Assembly: GCA_902622745.1 (NCBI GenBank)
Contig: CACNQW010000002.1
Span: 29,356-93,355 of the forward strand
Source: an uncultured SAR116 cluster alpha proteobacterium
GTDB lineage: Bacteria; Pseudomonadota; Alphaproteobacteria; Puniceispirillales; Marisalimonadaceae
DNA: 64,000 bases
Reading direction: 5' to 3'
Shown here: in pieces, positions 50,980 through 61,300 of the stretch
Numbering within the stretch: position 1 is the first letter of the stretch
Layout of the letters: every line of letters begins with the position of its first letter
Program-made: the position numbers and the translations under genes
Notes under the pieces: model-generated
Database searches by the model: none
Told to the model about the DNA's origin: nothing
Seen by the model: only the letters and a program-made list of their open reading frames with translations

Positions 50980-51714
50980 ATAACTAAAGTCCGTATTGAT
51001 AAATTGCTCTTTGATAAAAATCTTGTAAAAAGCAGACAAGAAGCAATCGGACTAGTTTTGTCAGGTAATGTATTTATTGATTCACAAAGAATTGATAAGC
51101 CAGGCACTAAAGTCGAAAAAAATTGTAATTTACATTTAAAACAAAAAGATAAAATCTGGGTTTCACGTGGAGGCTATAAATTAGATAAAGCTGTAAATGA
51201 ATTTGATGTTGATTGCACAGATATTATAGCAATGGATATTGGTTCTAGTACGGGAGGTTTTACAGATGTGTTAATAAAAAAAGGAGCAAAAAAAGTTTAT
51301 AGTGTGGATGTTGGTTATGGACAATTAGATTGGAATTTAAGAAACAATTTACGTGTAAAGGTTCTAGAAAAAACAAATGCCAGGTATCTGGGTAGTGATA
51401 TGATAATTGATAAATTGGATGCAATTGTTTGTGATGTGTCATTTATATCTTTGAAAAAAGTAATTAAACCAAATATTAAATTCTTAAAAAATAATGGCTG
51501 GATTATTAGTTTAATTAAGCCTCAATTTGAAATTGGGAAAGACCTTTTAGGAAAAGGAGGCGTCGTAAAAAATGCTGAACACCATCAGATGGTTGTGGAT
51601 GATATAAGACTTTTTTTTGAAAATGAAATTGATTTAAGAATAAAAGATATTATTGACAGTCCTATACTTGGTCCAAAAGGCAATAAAGAATTTTTAATTT
51701 ATGGCCAAAAGTGA
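50980..51714 (+). CDS. tlyA: TlyA family rRNA methyltransferase/S4 domain protein
   Basis: S4 domain (x)VRIDKLLFDKNLVKSRQEA; MDIGSSTGGFTDVLIKKGAKKVYSVDVGYGQLDW; start uncertain, proposed ATA 50980 (track used TTG 51004). Confidence 0.88.
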   Translation: MTKVRIDKLLFDKNLVKSRQEAIGLVLSGNVFIDSQRIDKPGTKVEKNCNLHLKQKDKIWVSRGGYKLDKAVNEFDVDCTDIIAMDIGSSTGGFTDVLIKKGAKKVYSVDVGYGQLDWNLRNNLRVKVLEKTNARYLGSDMIIDKLDAIVCDVSFISLKKVIKPNIKFLKNNGWIISLIKPQFEIGKDLLGKGGVVKNAEHHQMVVDDIRLFFENEIDLRIKDIIDSPILGPKGNKEFLIYGQK

Positions 51715-51723
51715 TTTGAAAAT

Positions 51724-52818
51724 TTATTTGGCTAAAGTACCAATTTGTGCTTCATGCATCATGACTTGATCTACTAATATAATAGCCATCATAGCTTCAG
51801 CTATTGGTACAGCCCTAATTCCAACACAAGGATCATGTCTACCTTTAGTAATAATTTTTGTTTTTTGATTTTCAACATCAACAGAATTTTTTTCAATTAA
51901 TATTGAACTCGTTGGCTTTACAGCGAAACTAGCAACTATTGGTTGACCCGTTGAAATTCCTCCTAAAATTCCACCAGCATTATTTGTATTAAAAATATAT
52001 CCACTTTCATTATCTGGGAATATTTCGTCATTATTTTCACTTCCAGTAGATGATACTGATTTGAAGCCTGATCCTATTTCTACACCTTTTACAGCATTTA
52101 TAGACATTAATCCTTCTGCAATTTGAGAATCAAGTTTTTTGTAAATTGGACTTCCTATACCTTTTGGAACATTTTCAGCTACAATTTCTATAATTGCACC
52201 AGTACTATTTCCACTTTTCCTTAATGAATTCAAATCTTTTTCCCAAACTGGTACAGTCTCTTTATCTGCACAAAAAAATGGGTTATTATCAATTTCATTC
52301 CATGAAAAATTTTCTTTGTTAATTTTGTGTTTTCCTATTTGAATTACACTAGCTTTAATGAATAGTTTTGGAAAACGTTGTTCTAGTATTTTAAAAGCAA
52401 TTGCTCCAGCAGCAACTCTCACAGCTGTTTCTCTTGCACTGGATCTTCCACCACCCCTATAATCACGAATTTTATATTTTTCGTGGTATGTTATATCTGC
52501 ATGACTTGGTCTAAATTTATTAGCAATTTCGTTATAATCTTTGCTTCTTTGATCTTCATTTTTTATATTTAGTGCAATGGGATGGCCAGTTGTTTTATTT
52601 TCAAAAACACCTGAAAGAATTTCCACTTTATCACTTTCTTTCCTTTGGCTTACGAATTTTGATTGCCCAGGTTTTCTCCTATCAAGAAGTTTTTGGATAT
52701 CTTTTTCATTAAGGCTAATGTTTGGTGGAACTCCGTCAACTATGCATCCAATAGCTGGTCCATGGCTTTCACCATAGCTTGTAAATCTAAATAAATTACC
52801 AAATGAGTTATATGACAT
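51724..52818 (-). CDS. aroC: Chorismate synthase
   Basis: [63 protein letters not shown]. Confidence 0.98.
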   Translation of the reverse strand: MSYNSFGNLFRFTSYGESHGPAIGCIVDGVPPNISLNEKDIQKLLDRRKPGQSKFVSQRKESDKVEILSGVFENKTTGHPIALNIKNEDQRSKDYNEIANKFRPSHADITYHEKYKIRDYRGGGRSSARETAVRVAAGAIAFKILEQRFPKLFIKASVIQIGKHKINKENFSWNEIDNNPFFCADKETVPVWEKDLNSLRKSGNSTGAIIEIVAENVPKGIGSPIYKKLDSQIAEGLMSINAVKGVEIGSGFKSVSSTGSENNDEIFPDNESGYIFNTNNAGGILGGISTGQPIVASFAVKPTSSILIEKNSVDVENQKTKIITKGRHDPCVGIRAVPIAEAMMAIILVDQVMMHEAQIGTLAK

Positions 52819-52822
52819 AATA

Positions 52823-53635
52823 TCAATTATTGTTAGGAGGTGTCATGTCAGGAGCATCAATTGCTTTCATTCCAACAACATGATAACCACAATCTACATG
52901 ATGAGTTTCACCAGATACACCTGTTGACATATCGGAAAGCAGGTATACAGCACTTCCACCAACATCTTCTAATGTAACATTTCTTTTCATTGGTGAGTTA
53001 TACTCATTCCATTTTAAAATATACCTAAAATCTCCAATTCCACTTGCTGCGAGAGTTTTAATTGGTCCTGCAGAAATACTATTTACTCTAATCTTATCTT
53101 TACCTAAATCCGTAGCTAAGTATCTTACAGAAGCTTCAAGAGCAGATTTAGCTAACCCCATAACGTTATAATGTGGCATTACTTTTTCAGCACCATAATA
53201 ACTTAAAGTTAATAATGATCCACCATCAGGCATCATTATAGATGCTCTACGAGCAATTGCTGTAAATGAATATACAGAAACATCCATAGTATTTACAAAA
53301 TTTTCTCTAGTTGTGTCAATATATTCACCTTTGAGTTCATCTTTATCTGAGAAAGCAATAGCATGAACTAAGAAATCAATTTTAGGCCATATTTTTTTTA
53401 GTTCATTAAAAGTTTTATCTATATCTTCATCGTTAGAGACATCGCAGGGGAGCACTATATCAGAATTTACGCTATCTGCTAATGGAATAACTCTTTTTTT
53501 TAGTGCCTCACCTTGATAAGTAAATGCAAGCTCTCCACCTTGGTCAGCAATAGCTTTAGCAATTCCCCAACCAATAGATTTATCATTAGCGACTCCCATG
53601 ACTAACCCACGTTTATCTTTCATTAAATTATTCAT
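52823..53635 (-). CDS. fabI: Enoyl-[acyl-carrier-protein] reductase (NADH)
   Basis: [48 protein letters not shown]. Confidence 0.96.
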   Translation of the reverse strand: MNNLMKDKRGLVMGVANDKSIGWGIAKAIADQGGELAFTYQGEALKKRVIPLADSVNSDIVLPCDVSNDEDIDKTFNELKKIWPKIDFLVHAIAFSDKDELKGEYIDTTRENFVNTMDVSVYSFTAIARRASIMMPDGGSLLTLSYYGAEKVMPHYNVMGLAKSALEASVRYLATDLGKDKIRVNSISAGPIKTLAASGIGDFRYILKWNEYNSPMKRNVTLEDVGGSAVYLLSDMSTGVSGETHHVDCGYHVVGMKAIDAPDMTPPNNN

Positions 53636-53707
53636 ATAGATACACTTTGTATAAGTTTATTTACTATAATAGATTATTATAAATTTAAACAGATAAAATT
53701 ATTTAAA

Positions 53708-54235
53708 TTAATCTAGAGAATAACTAATTTTTTTTCTAATCCCTATTATATCACCGGGATTATAAGACTTGTTACTTATGAATTCTAAAATTTGGCCATC
53801 TATATCAATGTTCAATTTGTAACCGGTTATTTGTTCGGATGTCTCTGTATATGTAATATTTTGAATTTTACAGACTTCTTTTTCAACAAATTCATTATTG
53901 CTTGCTCTAGCTTGTTTATCATTTCTTACTATTTCTGAACCAATCAAGGCGCCTAGAGCAGTAGATCCCTGTTTTCCACCACCTTCACCAATTTTATTTC
54001 CAATTGCACCTCCAATTAAAGCTCCAATTAAATTGTCAGCTCCAAATCCTTGAGAAGTTTTTTGTACAGGAACTCTTTTAATCTCGCACACTTTTTCTCT
54101 TTTAGGTATATTCTGAGTTATATATTTTTTTAAAACTTCTACTGATTCTACATATCCATTTGTTAGCGTAGTTATAGTTTTTGAGAAGCTAACAGAAGAT
54201 AAAAATATAAATAAAATACTAAATATAAATTTCAT
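53708..54235 (-). CDS. Glycine-zipper 2TM domain protein
   Basis: Signal peptide; LIGALIGGAIGNKIGEGGGKQGSTALGALIGSEI. Confidence 0.85.
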   Translation of the reverse strand: MKFIFSILFIFLSSVSFSKTITTLTNGYVESVEVLKKYITQNIPKREKVCEIKRVPVQKTSQGFGADNLIGALIGGAIGNKIGEGGGKQGSTALGALIGSEIVRNDKQARASNNEFVEKEVCKIQNITYTETSEQITGYKLNIDIDGQILEFISNKSYNPGDIIGIRKKISYSLD

Positions 54236-54305
54236 TACTTTAATTCCTTATAAGTTAAATTATATAATACTTACAAATATGGCAAAAATTTGAACGTAAT
54301 AAATT

Positions 54306-54899
54306 ATGGAATTAGATAAAAAAATAGACCCAATCGAACTATTTCAAAAATGGTTCAAAGAAGCACAAGATAAAGAAATCAGAGATCCTAACGCTATGCA
54401 AATAGCTACTGTCTCTAGAAATGGATTTCCATCAGTAAGAACAGTTTTATTGAAAGATATAATTAATAGAAATTTTGTTTTTTATACAAATTATGAAAGC
54501 AGAAAATCTAGAGAAATCTTTGAAACAGGTAAAGTTGCAATATGTTTTTATTGGAAGTCTTTAAATCGTCAAGTAAGGGTTGTCGGTCAAATTGATAAAA
54601 TTCCCGAAAAAATATCAGATCAATATTTTGAAAGTCGGTCATTAGGTAGTAGAATAGGTGCTTGGGCGTCTATTCAATCACAACCGTTAAAAAATAGAGA
54701 GACTTTATTAAAAAGAGTCGCAGAATTCAGAAATAAATTTGATGAGAATGTACCAAGACCAAAGCATTGGGGTGGTTTCAAAATTGTTCCAAATGAGTTT
54801 GAATTTTGGCAAGATGGAGATTTTAGATTACATGATAGGTTTATTTTAAAACCATCAGATCACTCTACTCTTTGGGAATGCCAGAGATATTACCCTTAG
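54306..54899 (+). CDS. pdxH: Pyridoxamine 5'-phosphate oxidase
   Basis: NAMQIATVSRNGFPSVRTVLLKD, FYWKSLNRQVRVVGQ, FEFWQDGDFRLHDRF. Confidence 0.96.
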   Translation: MELDKKIDPIELFQKWFKEAQDKEIRDPNAMQIATVSRNGFPSVRTVLLKDIINRNFVFYTNYESRKSREIFETGKVAICFYWKSLNRQVRVVGQIDKIPEKISDQYFESRSLGSRIGAWASIQSQPLKNRETLLKRVAEFRNKFDENVPRPKHWGGFKIVPNEFEFWQDGDFRLHDRFILKPSDHSTLWECQRYYP

Positions 54900-56121
54900 T
54901 ACTTTTAAAACAAGTCATTATAAAATAATTAATTAATAAAATTATTATTAACCCAAGAAAAACACCAAAGCTTACCTGGTAAGAGAATAATGAATAGCCA
55001 GTCATTTTGCCTGGTTCAATAAATTGCATTATTGCTCCTATCGCATATTGAGCAATGAAAGCAACCATAAATGTTATTAAATTTACAGCTGTTGAGACTC
55101 TTCCTGCGTAATTTAATGGAAAGTAGTCACTTAATCCTGAATATGATAATGTTGCACAAAAAGAGGTTAAACTAAATAAAACCCAAGGCCATATTGCTTT
55201 TGGAAGTAACCCAAAAGTTATAACCGCAGTTGGGATAATTAATATAATTATCATTCCAACCATGACACTAATTGTTGAAATATTTTTTCGTCTTAAATTA
55301 TCTGATATGATACCCATGAGTATTATTCCAATTGTCATAGATATTGTGAATAAAAAAAGGATTTCAGCTATTTCTGTTTGACTAAATTTTCCAACATCAG
55401 AAAGCCATGGCCCTGCCCATAAGCCTTGAATTGCCATTGTTGTTCCACCTACCAAACCTGCTAAAGGGCCAGCTCTCCAAAAATGATAGTTAGTATAAAT
55501 TATTTTAAGAACTTTTAATACTGGTTCTTCTTTTTCATATGTGATTTTTTTTTCTGGCACAATTATAAAAATTAAAAAACCTACTATTAAGGTTGTTAAA
55601 GATAAAGCAAAATAAATAGTTCTCCAATCAGTTATTTGAAGTAAATATTCTAAAGGTGACGATGCTGATATTGCACCTAGTCCTCCTACAGCTAAAAATA
55701 ATGCAACTAATAAACTTAGTCGTTCTTTTGGAAACCAAATAGACATCGCTTTAAAAGCACCCATTAGAGCGCCAGAAACGCCTAAGCCTATTAAACCTCT
55801 TCCTACCGTTAATGAAAATACAGAATCACCTAATGCAAATAATGATGCACCCAATGATGCTATAAAAAACAAAACTGTTTGTACTTTTCTTGCTCCAAAT
55901 TTATCAAGTAGAATTCCTAATGGTAATTGAAATAAAGCAAATGTTAAAAAATAAACTGAAGTAATTAGGCCAAGTTGTTCCGCATTAATTCCTAAGTCTT
56001 GGTTAAGATAAGGAGCTAAAATTGCATTAGTAGATCTGTAAACATACGACAAAAAGTAACCTGCTGAAAAAGGCAAAAAGACAAATAACATTTTTTGAGT
56101 TAACGTGCTTGGATTTTTCAT
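54865..56121 (-). CDS. MFS transporter
   Basis: 12-TM MFS pattern, LPLGILLDKFGARKVQ. Confidence 0.92.
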   Translation of the reverse strand: MKNPSTLTQKMLFVFLPFSAGYFLSYVYRSTNAILAPYLNQDLGINAEQLGLITSVYFLTFALFQLPLGILLDKFGARKVQTVLFFIASLGASLFALGDSVFSLTVGRGLIGLGVSGALMGAFKAMSIWFPKERLSLLVALFLAVGGLGAISASSPLEYLLQITDWRTIYFALSLTTLIVGFLIFIIVPEKKITYEKEEPVLKVLKIIYTNYHFWRAGPLAGLVGGTTMAIQGLWAGPWLSDVGKFSQTEIAEILFLFTISMTIGIILMGIISDNLRRKNISTISVMVGMIIILIIPTAVITFGLLPKAIWPWVLFSLTSFCATLSYSGLSDYFPLNYAGRVSTAVNLITFMVAFIAQYAIGAIMQFIEPGKMTGYSLFSYQVSFGVFLGLIIILLINYFIMTCFKSTKGNISGIPKE

Positions 56122-56191
56122 CTAAATATATATCTATAGAAACATTTGTTTTTTAGCTTTTAATCATTATACTCAAACACAATATTAAACA

Positions 56192-57379
56192 ATGAATATT
56201 TCAGAAAACATTAAAAAGATTCATCAAGAGGTTACCACCTGGAGACATGAACTTCACGCTAATCCAGAACTTTGTTATGAAGAAAATTGGACTGCAGATT
56301 ATATTACTGAAAAGCTAAAATCATTTGGGATAGAAGTTCATAATAAGATCGGAAAAACAGGCGTTATAGGTGTTTTAAAAGGCTCTAACTCTCAAGAACA
56401 TAAAAGTAATCGTTCAATAGGGTTAAGAGCTGATATGGATGCACTCCCTATTGAAGAAGAAAATGATTTTGACTATAAGTCAAATTTTTCCGGAAAAATG
56501 CATGCTTGTGGTCATGACGGACATGTCGCTATGCTTCTTGGCGCAGCAAAAATTCTTTCAAAAGAAAAAAAATTCAGTGGTACAGTATATTTTATTTTTC
56601 AACCAGCAGAAGAAGGGGGTGGTGGCGGTTTAAAAATGATTAATGATGGTCTTTTTGATAATTTTCCAATGGAAAGTGTATGGGGATTGCATAATTGGCC
56701 AGGTTTAGATGTTGGAGAAATAGCTGTTCACAAAGGTCCCGTAATGGCATCATTTGATCAATTCAGAGTATTAATTAATGGTGTTGGAGGTCATGCTGCT
56801 TCCCCACATCATGCATCTGATCCAATAATTGCTTCTTCTGGCGTGATACAATCTTTGCAACAAATAGTTTCTAGAAAACAAAATCCTCTTGATCCAGTTG
56901 TTGTTTCCGTTACTAAAATAGAATCTGGTACAGCTTTTAATATTATTCCACAAGATGCTAATTTTATTGGAACGATAAGAACATTAAATCCTAAAACAAG
57001 ATCCTTAGTTAAAGAACAATTTATTGATATTTGCAATTCGACTGCAAATGCTTACGGTTGTACTGCAAAGGTTGAAATTAATGAGGGTTATCCTGTTACT
57101 ATTAATACTTCGATGGAAAGTGACATTGCTATTGAAGTTGCAAAAAAAGTAGTTAAAACGAAAGATGTTAAAGATAATCTTGCACCATCTATGGGTGCTG
57201 AAGATTTTGCTTATATGCTTGAAAAAAAACCAGGAGCTTATATATGGTTAGGAGCAGGTGAAGGAAAAAGTGGTTGTATGTTACATAATTCAAAATATGA
57301 TTTTAACGATGAAATTATTCCATTAGGTATCTCTTACTGGTATAATCTTGTTGAAAATCAGTTGTCGGTAGAAAGTTGA
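56192..57379 (+). CDS. M20 family amidohydrolase (hippurate hydrolase-like)
   Basis: RADMDALPIEEE, MHACGHDGHVAMLLGAA, MGAEDFAYMLEKKPGAYIWLG. Confidence 0.95.
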   Translation: MNISENIKKIHQEVTTWRHELHANPELCYEENWTADYITEKLKSFGIEVHNKIGKTGVIGVLKGSNSQEHKSNRSIGLRADMDALPIEEENDFDYKSNFSGKMHACGHDGHVAMLLGAAKILSKEKKFSGTVYFIFQPAEEGGGGGLKMINDGLFDNFPMESVWGLHNWPGLDVGEIAVHKGPVMASFDQFRVLINGVGGHAASPHHASDPIIASSGVIQSLQQIVSRKQNPLDPVVVSVTKIESGTAFNIIPQDANFIGTIRTLNPKTRSLVKEQFIDICNSTANAYGCTAKVEINEGYPVTINTSMESDIAIEVAKKVVKTKDVKDNLAPSMGAEDFAYMLEKKPGAYIWLGAGEGKSGCMLHNSKYDFNDEIIPLGISYWYNLVENQLSVES

Positions 57380-57388
57380 TTTATACTT

Positions 57389-57655
57389 ATGTTTTCTACC
57401 AAAAATAAGATAATTATAGCTCTTTTTGTAGCAGTATTACTGCTTGTATTATATTTTGCTGTTAAACTATGGTTTAATTGGGATTTTATAAGTATTAGTA
57501 ATCATGGATTTTTTGCTATTATAATTTGCATTGTTATGTCTTTTATTATTGGCTCTGGTTTAATGGCCTTGGCATTTTTTTCATCAAAACATGGTTATGA
57601 CGAAAATGTTGACCATGATCTAGAGTCATTAATAGATAAATATAAAAAATCTTAA
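57389..57655 (+). CDS. Hypothetical two-TM small membrane protein
   Basis: 88 aa, two hydrophobic segments, coding-like and directly after M20 gene. Confidence 0.6.
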   Translation: MFSTKNKIIIALFVAVLLLVLYFAVKLWFNWDFISISNHGFFAIIICIVMSFIIGSGLMALAFFSSKHGYDENVDHDLESLIDKYKKS

Positions 57656-57672
57656 TATTTTTTTAATTACTG

Positions 57673-57701
57673 TTGAAAAGACTTTTCAATCATTTTTTTT
57701 T
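57673..57701 (+). terminator. Candidate Rho-independent terminator
   Basis: TTGAAAAG-A-CTTTTCAA palindrome (57673-57689) followed by T9 (57693-57701). Confidence 0.5.
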
Positions 57702-57712
57702 ATGTATAAATA

Positions 57713-57727
57713 GAACAAAACATGAAC
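57713..57727 (+). promoter_or_regulatory. LexA/SOS box upstream of umuDC
   Basis: GAAC-AAAACAT-GAAC, matching the alphaproteobacterial GTTC-N7-GTTC consensus on the other strand, 14 bp before umuD ATG. Confidence 0.72.
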
Positions 57728-57740
57728 AAAGAGGAATTAA

Positions 57741-58250
57741 ATGATTGAAAGCATAGAAAAAACAAAAGAGATATTAATTTTAAATGGACATTATTCACCT
57801 CAAGATAATGTTAAAATATTTGATTTACCTAACTTTTTGAAAGATAAAGTAGTTCATTCAGATTCAGAATTACCCTTATATAGTTGTAAAATATCTGCTG
57901 GGTTTCCTTCACCTGCAGATGATCATTTAGAGAGAAATTTAGATTTAAATAGCCATTTAGTTAAACATCCAGCTGCAACTTTTTTTGTTCGTGTCACTGG
58001 AGATTCTATGATCGGCGCTGGAATTAATGATAATGATATATTGATAGTAGATAGAAGTTTAAAACCTTCACATGGCAAAATAGTTATTGCTGTAGTTGAT
58101 GGTCACATGACTGTTAAAAGGCTATATAAGGAATCTGGAAAATTAATTTTAATGCCAGAGAATACTTTATATAAACCAATTGAGATAAAAGAAGATATGA
58201 ACATTGAAATTTGGGGAGTAGTTGTTACAGCTATTCATTCTGTTTACTAA
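57741..58250 (+). CDS. umuD: UmuD-like S24 peptidase
   Basis: ISAGFPSPADDHLERNLDLN cleavage region, VTGDSMIGAGINDNDILIVDR, GKIVIAVVDGHMTVKRL. Confidence 0.96.
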   Translation: MIESIEKTKEILILNGHYSPQDNVKIFDLPNFLKDKVVHSDSELPLYSCKISAGFPSPADDHLERNLDLNSHLVKHPAATFFVRVTGDSMIGAGINDNDILIVDRSLKPSHGKIVIAVVDGHMTVKRLYKESGKLILMPENTLYKPIEIKEDMNIEIWGVVVTAIHSVY

Positions 58251-58265
58251 AAAAGGTAAACAAAA

Positions 58266-59594
58266 TTGTACGCATTAGTTGATTGTAATAATTTCTATGT
58301 ATCCTGTGAAAGGGTTTTTAATCCACTTATTAATAATAAACCTGTTGTTGTTTTATCAAATAATGATGGATGTATCATAGCTAGATCAAATGAAGCTAAA
58401 GCTTTGGGTATTCCTATGGGTGCACCACTGCATTTATGGAAAGATTTAATAAAAAAAAATAGGGTAATAGTTTATTCATCTAATTACACTTTGTATGGAG
58501 ATATGTCTTCTAGAGTAATGAACTCTTTTTATCACTTCACACCAGACGTTGAGGTCTACTCTATAGATGAAGCTTTTTTAGGTTTAGATGGATTTAATAA
58601 AAGTAATATTTATAAAAAAATGATTTTTATGAAAAAAAAAATATATCAATGGACAGGTATACCCGTTTCTGTGGGAATAGGGCCAACTAAAACGTTAGCA
58701 AAATTGGCTAACAGAATAGCAAAAAAATATGTAAATGAAGGAGTTTATAACCTTCAAGATTCAAACCAAATCACTCAAGTATTAAATGATTTAGAACTTG
58801 AAACAATCTGGGGAATATCAAAAGGTTGGGCAAATAGATTGAAAAAAATTGGTATAAATAATGCCTTACAATTACAGAGAGCTAATCCCAATCATATAAA
58901 ACAACATATTTCTGTTGTTGGGAAAAGAATAGTGTATGAATTAAGAGGTGTTTCAGCTTTAGATTTAGAACAAGTTCATTCTAAAAAATCTATCACGGTT
59001 TCGCGTTCATTTGGAGAAATGGTAACTGATTTTCAAAGTTTAAAAGAAGCATTATCAAACCATATCTTTAGGGCAGCTGAAAAACTTCGATTACAAAGAG
59101 GCTTGTGTAGCTCTTTATGTGTTTTTATTAATACAAACAAGTTTAAAAAAAGTGAATCACAATATAGTAACTCTGGAGTAATAAATTTTGATGAGCCCAT
59201 AAATAACACACCTGATTTGATCCAAGGTGGATTTAGAATATTAGAAAAAATTTATCGGTTAGGGTTTAGTTATAAAAAAATCGGAGTTACGCTACTTGAC
59301 TTAAACATTAAAAGTGTAGAAATCAATTTAAATGAAACTAGCTCTTTTTATAAATCAGAAGATTATACTATTCAGGGTAGTTTATTTAATAAAAATAAAA
59401 AAGATAATATATTATCAAACAAACGAATGATAATGCTAGATTATATTAATAATAAAATGGGTTCAAAAACTTTATTTTATGGATCTCAAGGATTATTAAA
59501 ATCAAAAAAGAACAAAAGTAAATGGAATATGAAATCTCATTTCAAATCCAAATCATACACGACTAATTGGAATCAACTTTTGATTGTTAAATAA
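58266..59594 (+). CDS. umuC: DNA polymerase V subunit UmuC (Y family, TTG start)
   Basis: YALVDCNNFYVSCERVFNP, VYSIDEAFLGLDG, GIGPTKTLAKLANRIAKK. Confidence 0.97.
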   Translation: MYALVDCNNFYVSCERVFNPLINNKPVVVLSNNDGCIIARSNEAKALGIPMGAPLHLWKDLIKKNRVIVYSSNYTLYGDMSSRVMNSFYHFTPDVEVYSIDEAFLGLDGFNKSNIYKKMIFMKKKIYQWTGIPVSVGIGPTKTLAKLANRIAKKYVNEGVYNLQDSNQITQVLNDLELETIWGISKGWANRLKKIGINNALQLQRANPNHIKQHISVVGKRIVYELRGVSALDLEQVHSKKSITVSRSFGEMVTDFQSLKEALSNHIFRAAEKLRLQRGLCSSLCVFINTNKFKKSESQYSNSGVINFDEPINNTPDLIQGGFRILEKIYRLGFSYKKIGVTLLDLNIKSVEINLNETSSFYKSEDYTIQGSLFNKNKKDNILSNKRMIMLDYINNKMGSKTLFYGSQGLLKSKKNKSKWNMKSHFKSKSYTTNWNQLLIVK

Positions 59595-59598
59595 AATA

Positions 59599-60801
59599 TT
59601 AATTTAGGCTTTTTTGAGGTAAAGGGATACAACTAAGTCCTGATGACCATAGCTCAGCACAAACAGATCTTGCTTGATTTTCAGCTAATTCAATAAACCT
59701 AACTCTCCAAAGAGATCTCTTTACTTTTAAGTTTTCTAGAGGCTTATTAACTTTTTGTAAAGAAGCAGGTAAATTGCCAAGTTGTTCAGGAGCTGCATTA
59801 CGAGCTTTTTTTGCAGCAATATGTGCATTAAGTTTGTTTTTAAAAGCTCCTATTTGTATAAACCAATCTTCTGATTCATTAACGGTATAAACAGAAAAGT
59901 TTTTTGGTTTTTTCACAACAGGATATGAAATAAAATCTGGTCTTTGGGAAGGTATTTCAGAGAGTTTAGCAGTTCGTACAACAGGAGTTTTTATAAATTT
60001 ATTTAATAACTTAACCATATGCTTATCTCTAGTTCTTGCAGTTTTCCCACCAAAAACAACTCCAATTATTCTTTGGCCATTTCTTTCAACAGAAGCAACT
60101 AAATTAAATCCTGATGCGTTGGTGTAGCCTGTTTTAATACCATCTGCACCAAAATAAGAGCCAAGTAAATTATTATGATTACGATACTCAATACCATTAA
60201 ACACAAATGATTTTTTATTAAAAAAATAAAAAAATTCAGGAAAGTTTTTTCTAATAGCTACTGCTAGTTTTGCCATGTCTCTTGCTGTAGAAAGTTGACC
60301 TTTGTTTGGAAGTCCGGATGCATTTTTAAAAATAGTACGATTAAGACCAATACTTTTAGCTTTTCTGGTCATTTTGTATGCAAATCTTCTTTCAGTTTTT
60401 TCAAAATTTTCAGCAACAACAGTAGCAACATCATTTGCTGATTTGGTAACGAGTGCAAGAATTGCTTGTTTAACAGTGATTTTTTGACCTGGGTATAACC
60501 CTAGTTTTGATGGGGGTTGCCTTGAAGCTCGTTTAGATACCTTAAGTTTAGTATTCATTTTAATTTTTTTGTTTTTTAATTTTTCAAAAATCATGTAAAT
60601 TGTCATTATTTTAGTAAGTGAAGCAGGGTAATTCCTTGTATCAGCATTAATTGAATGATAAACTTTTCCTGATTTTTCATTCATAATAATTGATGCGTAC
60701 TTTCCGTAAGAAGGTTTATTAAAATAAAATGAACTTATAAACAAAAGGAATAACATCAAAATTTTTATGTGTGATGCTTTAAATGGGATAATAATATTCA
60801 T
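59599..60801 (-). CDS. D-alanyl-D-alanine carboxypeptidase (S11) with C-terminal SPOR domain
   Basis: PASLTKIMT (SxxK), SAND, KTGYTNASGFNL; C-terminal FIQIGAFKNKLNAHIAA. Confidence 0.95.
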   Translation of the reverse strand: MNIIIPFKASHIKILMLFLLFISSFYFNKPSYGKYASIIMNEKSGKVYHSINADTRNYPASLTKIMTIYMIFEKLKNKKIKMNTKLKVSKRASRQPPSKLGLYPGQKITVKQAILALVTKSANDVATVVAENFEKTERRFAYKMTRKAKSIGLNRTIFKNASGLPNKGQLSTARDMAKLAVAIRKNFPEFFYFFNKKSFVFNGIEYRNHNNLLGSYFGADGIKTGYTNASGFNLVASVERNGQRIIGVVFGGKTARTRDKHMVKLLNKFIKTPVVRTAKLSEIPSQRPDFISYPVVKKPKNFSVYTVNESEDWFIQIGAFKNKLNAHIAAKKARNAAPEQLGNLPASLQKVNKPLENLKVKRSLWRVRFIELAENQARSVCAELWSSGLSCIPLPQKSLN

Positions 60802-60949
60802 TTAAAATTTTGAGTATAATAAATTACAATACATTATGTTGATATATATATACATATATATACAATATTTAGATGTTTAAAAAGACTTAATTTATAAAAT
60901 ATTTTCTAAAAGTATTGATACCAAAGTCTTTAATTATTAAATTAAATAT

Positions 60950-61297
60950 ATGAAAAGAAAATATTTTAATATCCGATCTGAATCAGAAGAAAATAATAAT
61001 CAAACTGATGGAAGTGTATTAACAAAGGTAAAACCTAAAACTAAAAAACCATCTTTATATAAAGTTTTAATGTTAAATGATGATTACACTCCAATGGAAT
61101 TTGTTATTGAGGTTTTAGAAAAATTTTTTGGAAAAAGACAAGATGAGGCTACACAAATTATGCTTCATGTTCATCAGAAAGGTATTGGTGTTTGTGGTGT
61201 TTACACATATGAAATAGCAGAAACTAAAGCAGTACAAGTAACAAATTATGCCCGTAAATATGAACACCCACTTCAAATGCAATTAGAAAAGGAATAA
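60950..61297 (+). CDS. clpS: ATP-dependent Clp protease adaptor ClpS
   Basis: [47 protein letters not shown]. Confidence 0.98.
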   Translation: MKRKYFNIRSESEENNNQTDGSVLTKVKPKTKKPSLYKVLMLNDDYTPMEFVIEVLEKFFGKRQDEATQIMLHVHQKGIGVCGVYTYEIAETKAVQVTNYARKYEHPLQMQLEKE

Positions 61298-61300
61298 ATA

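Noticed and set aside
56439-56633. Plus-strand 64 aa ORF inside the M20 peptidase
   Set aside because: Out-of-frame Lys/Phe-rich translation overlapping the conserved catalytic region of the main frame.
57741-59594. umuDC as part of a mobile or phage-borne element
   Set aside because: No integrase, att-like repeats or tRNA nearby; flanks are ordinary chromosomal genes.
60841-60862. TA repeat considered as a CRISPR or mobile-element boundary
   Set aside because: No repeat-spacer structure, no cas genes, no transposase or target-site duplication nearby.
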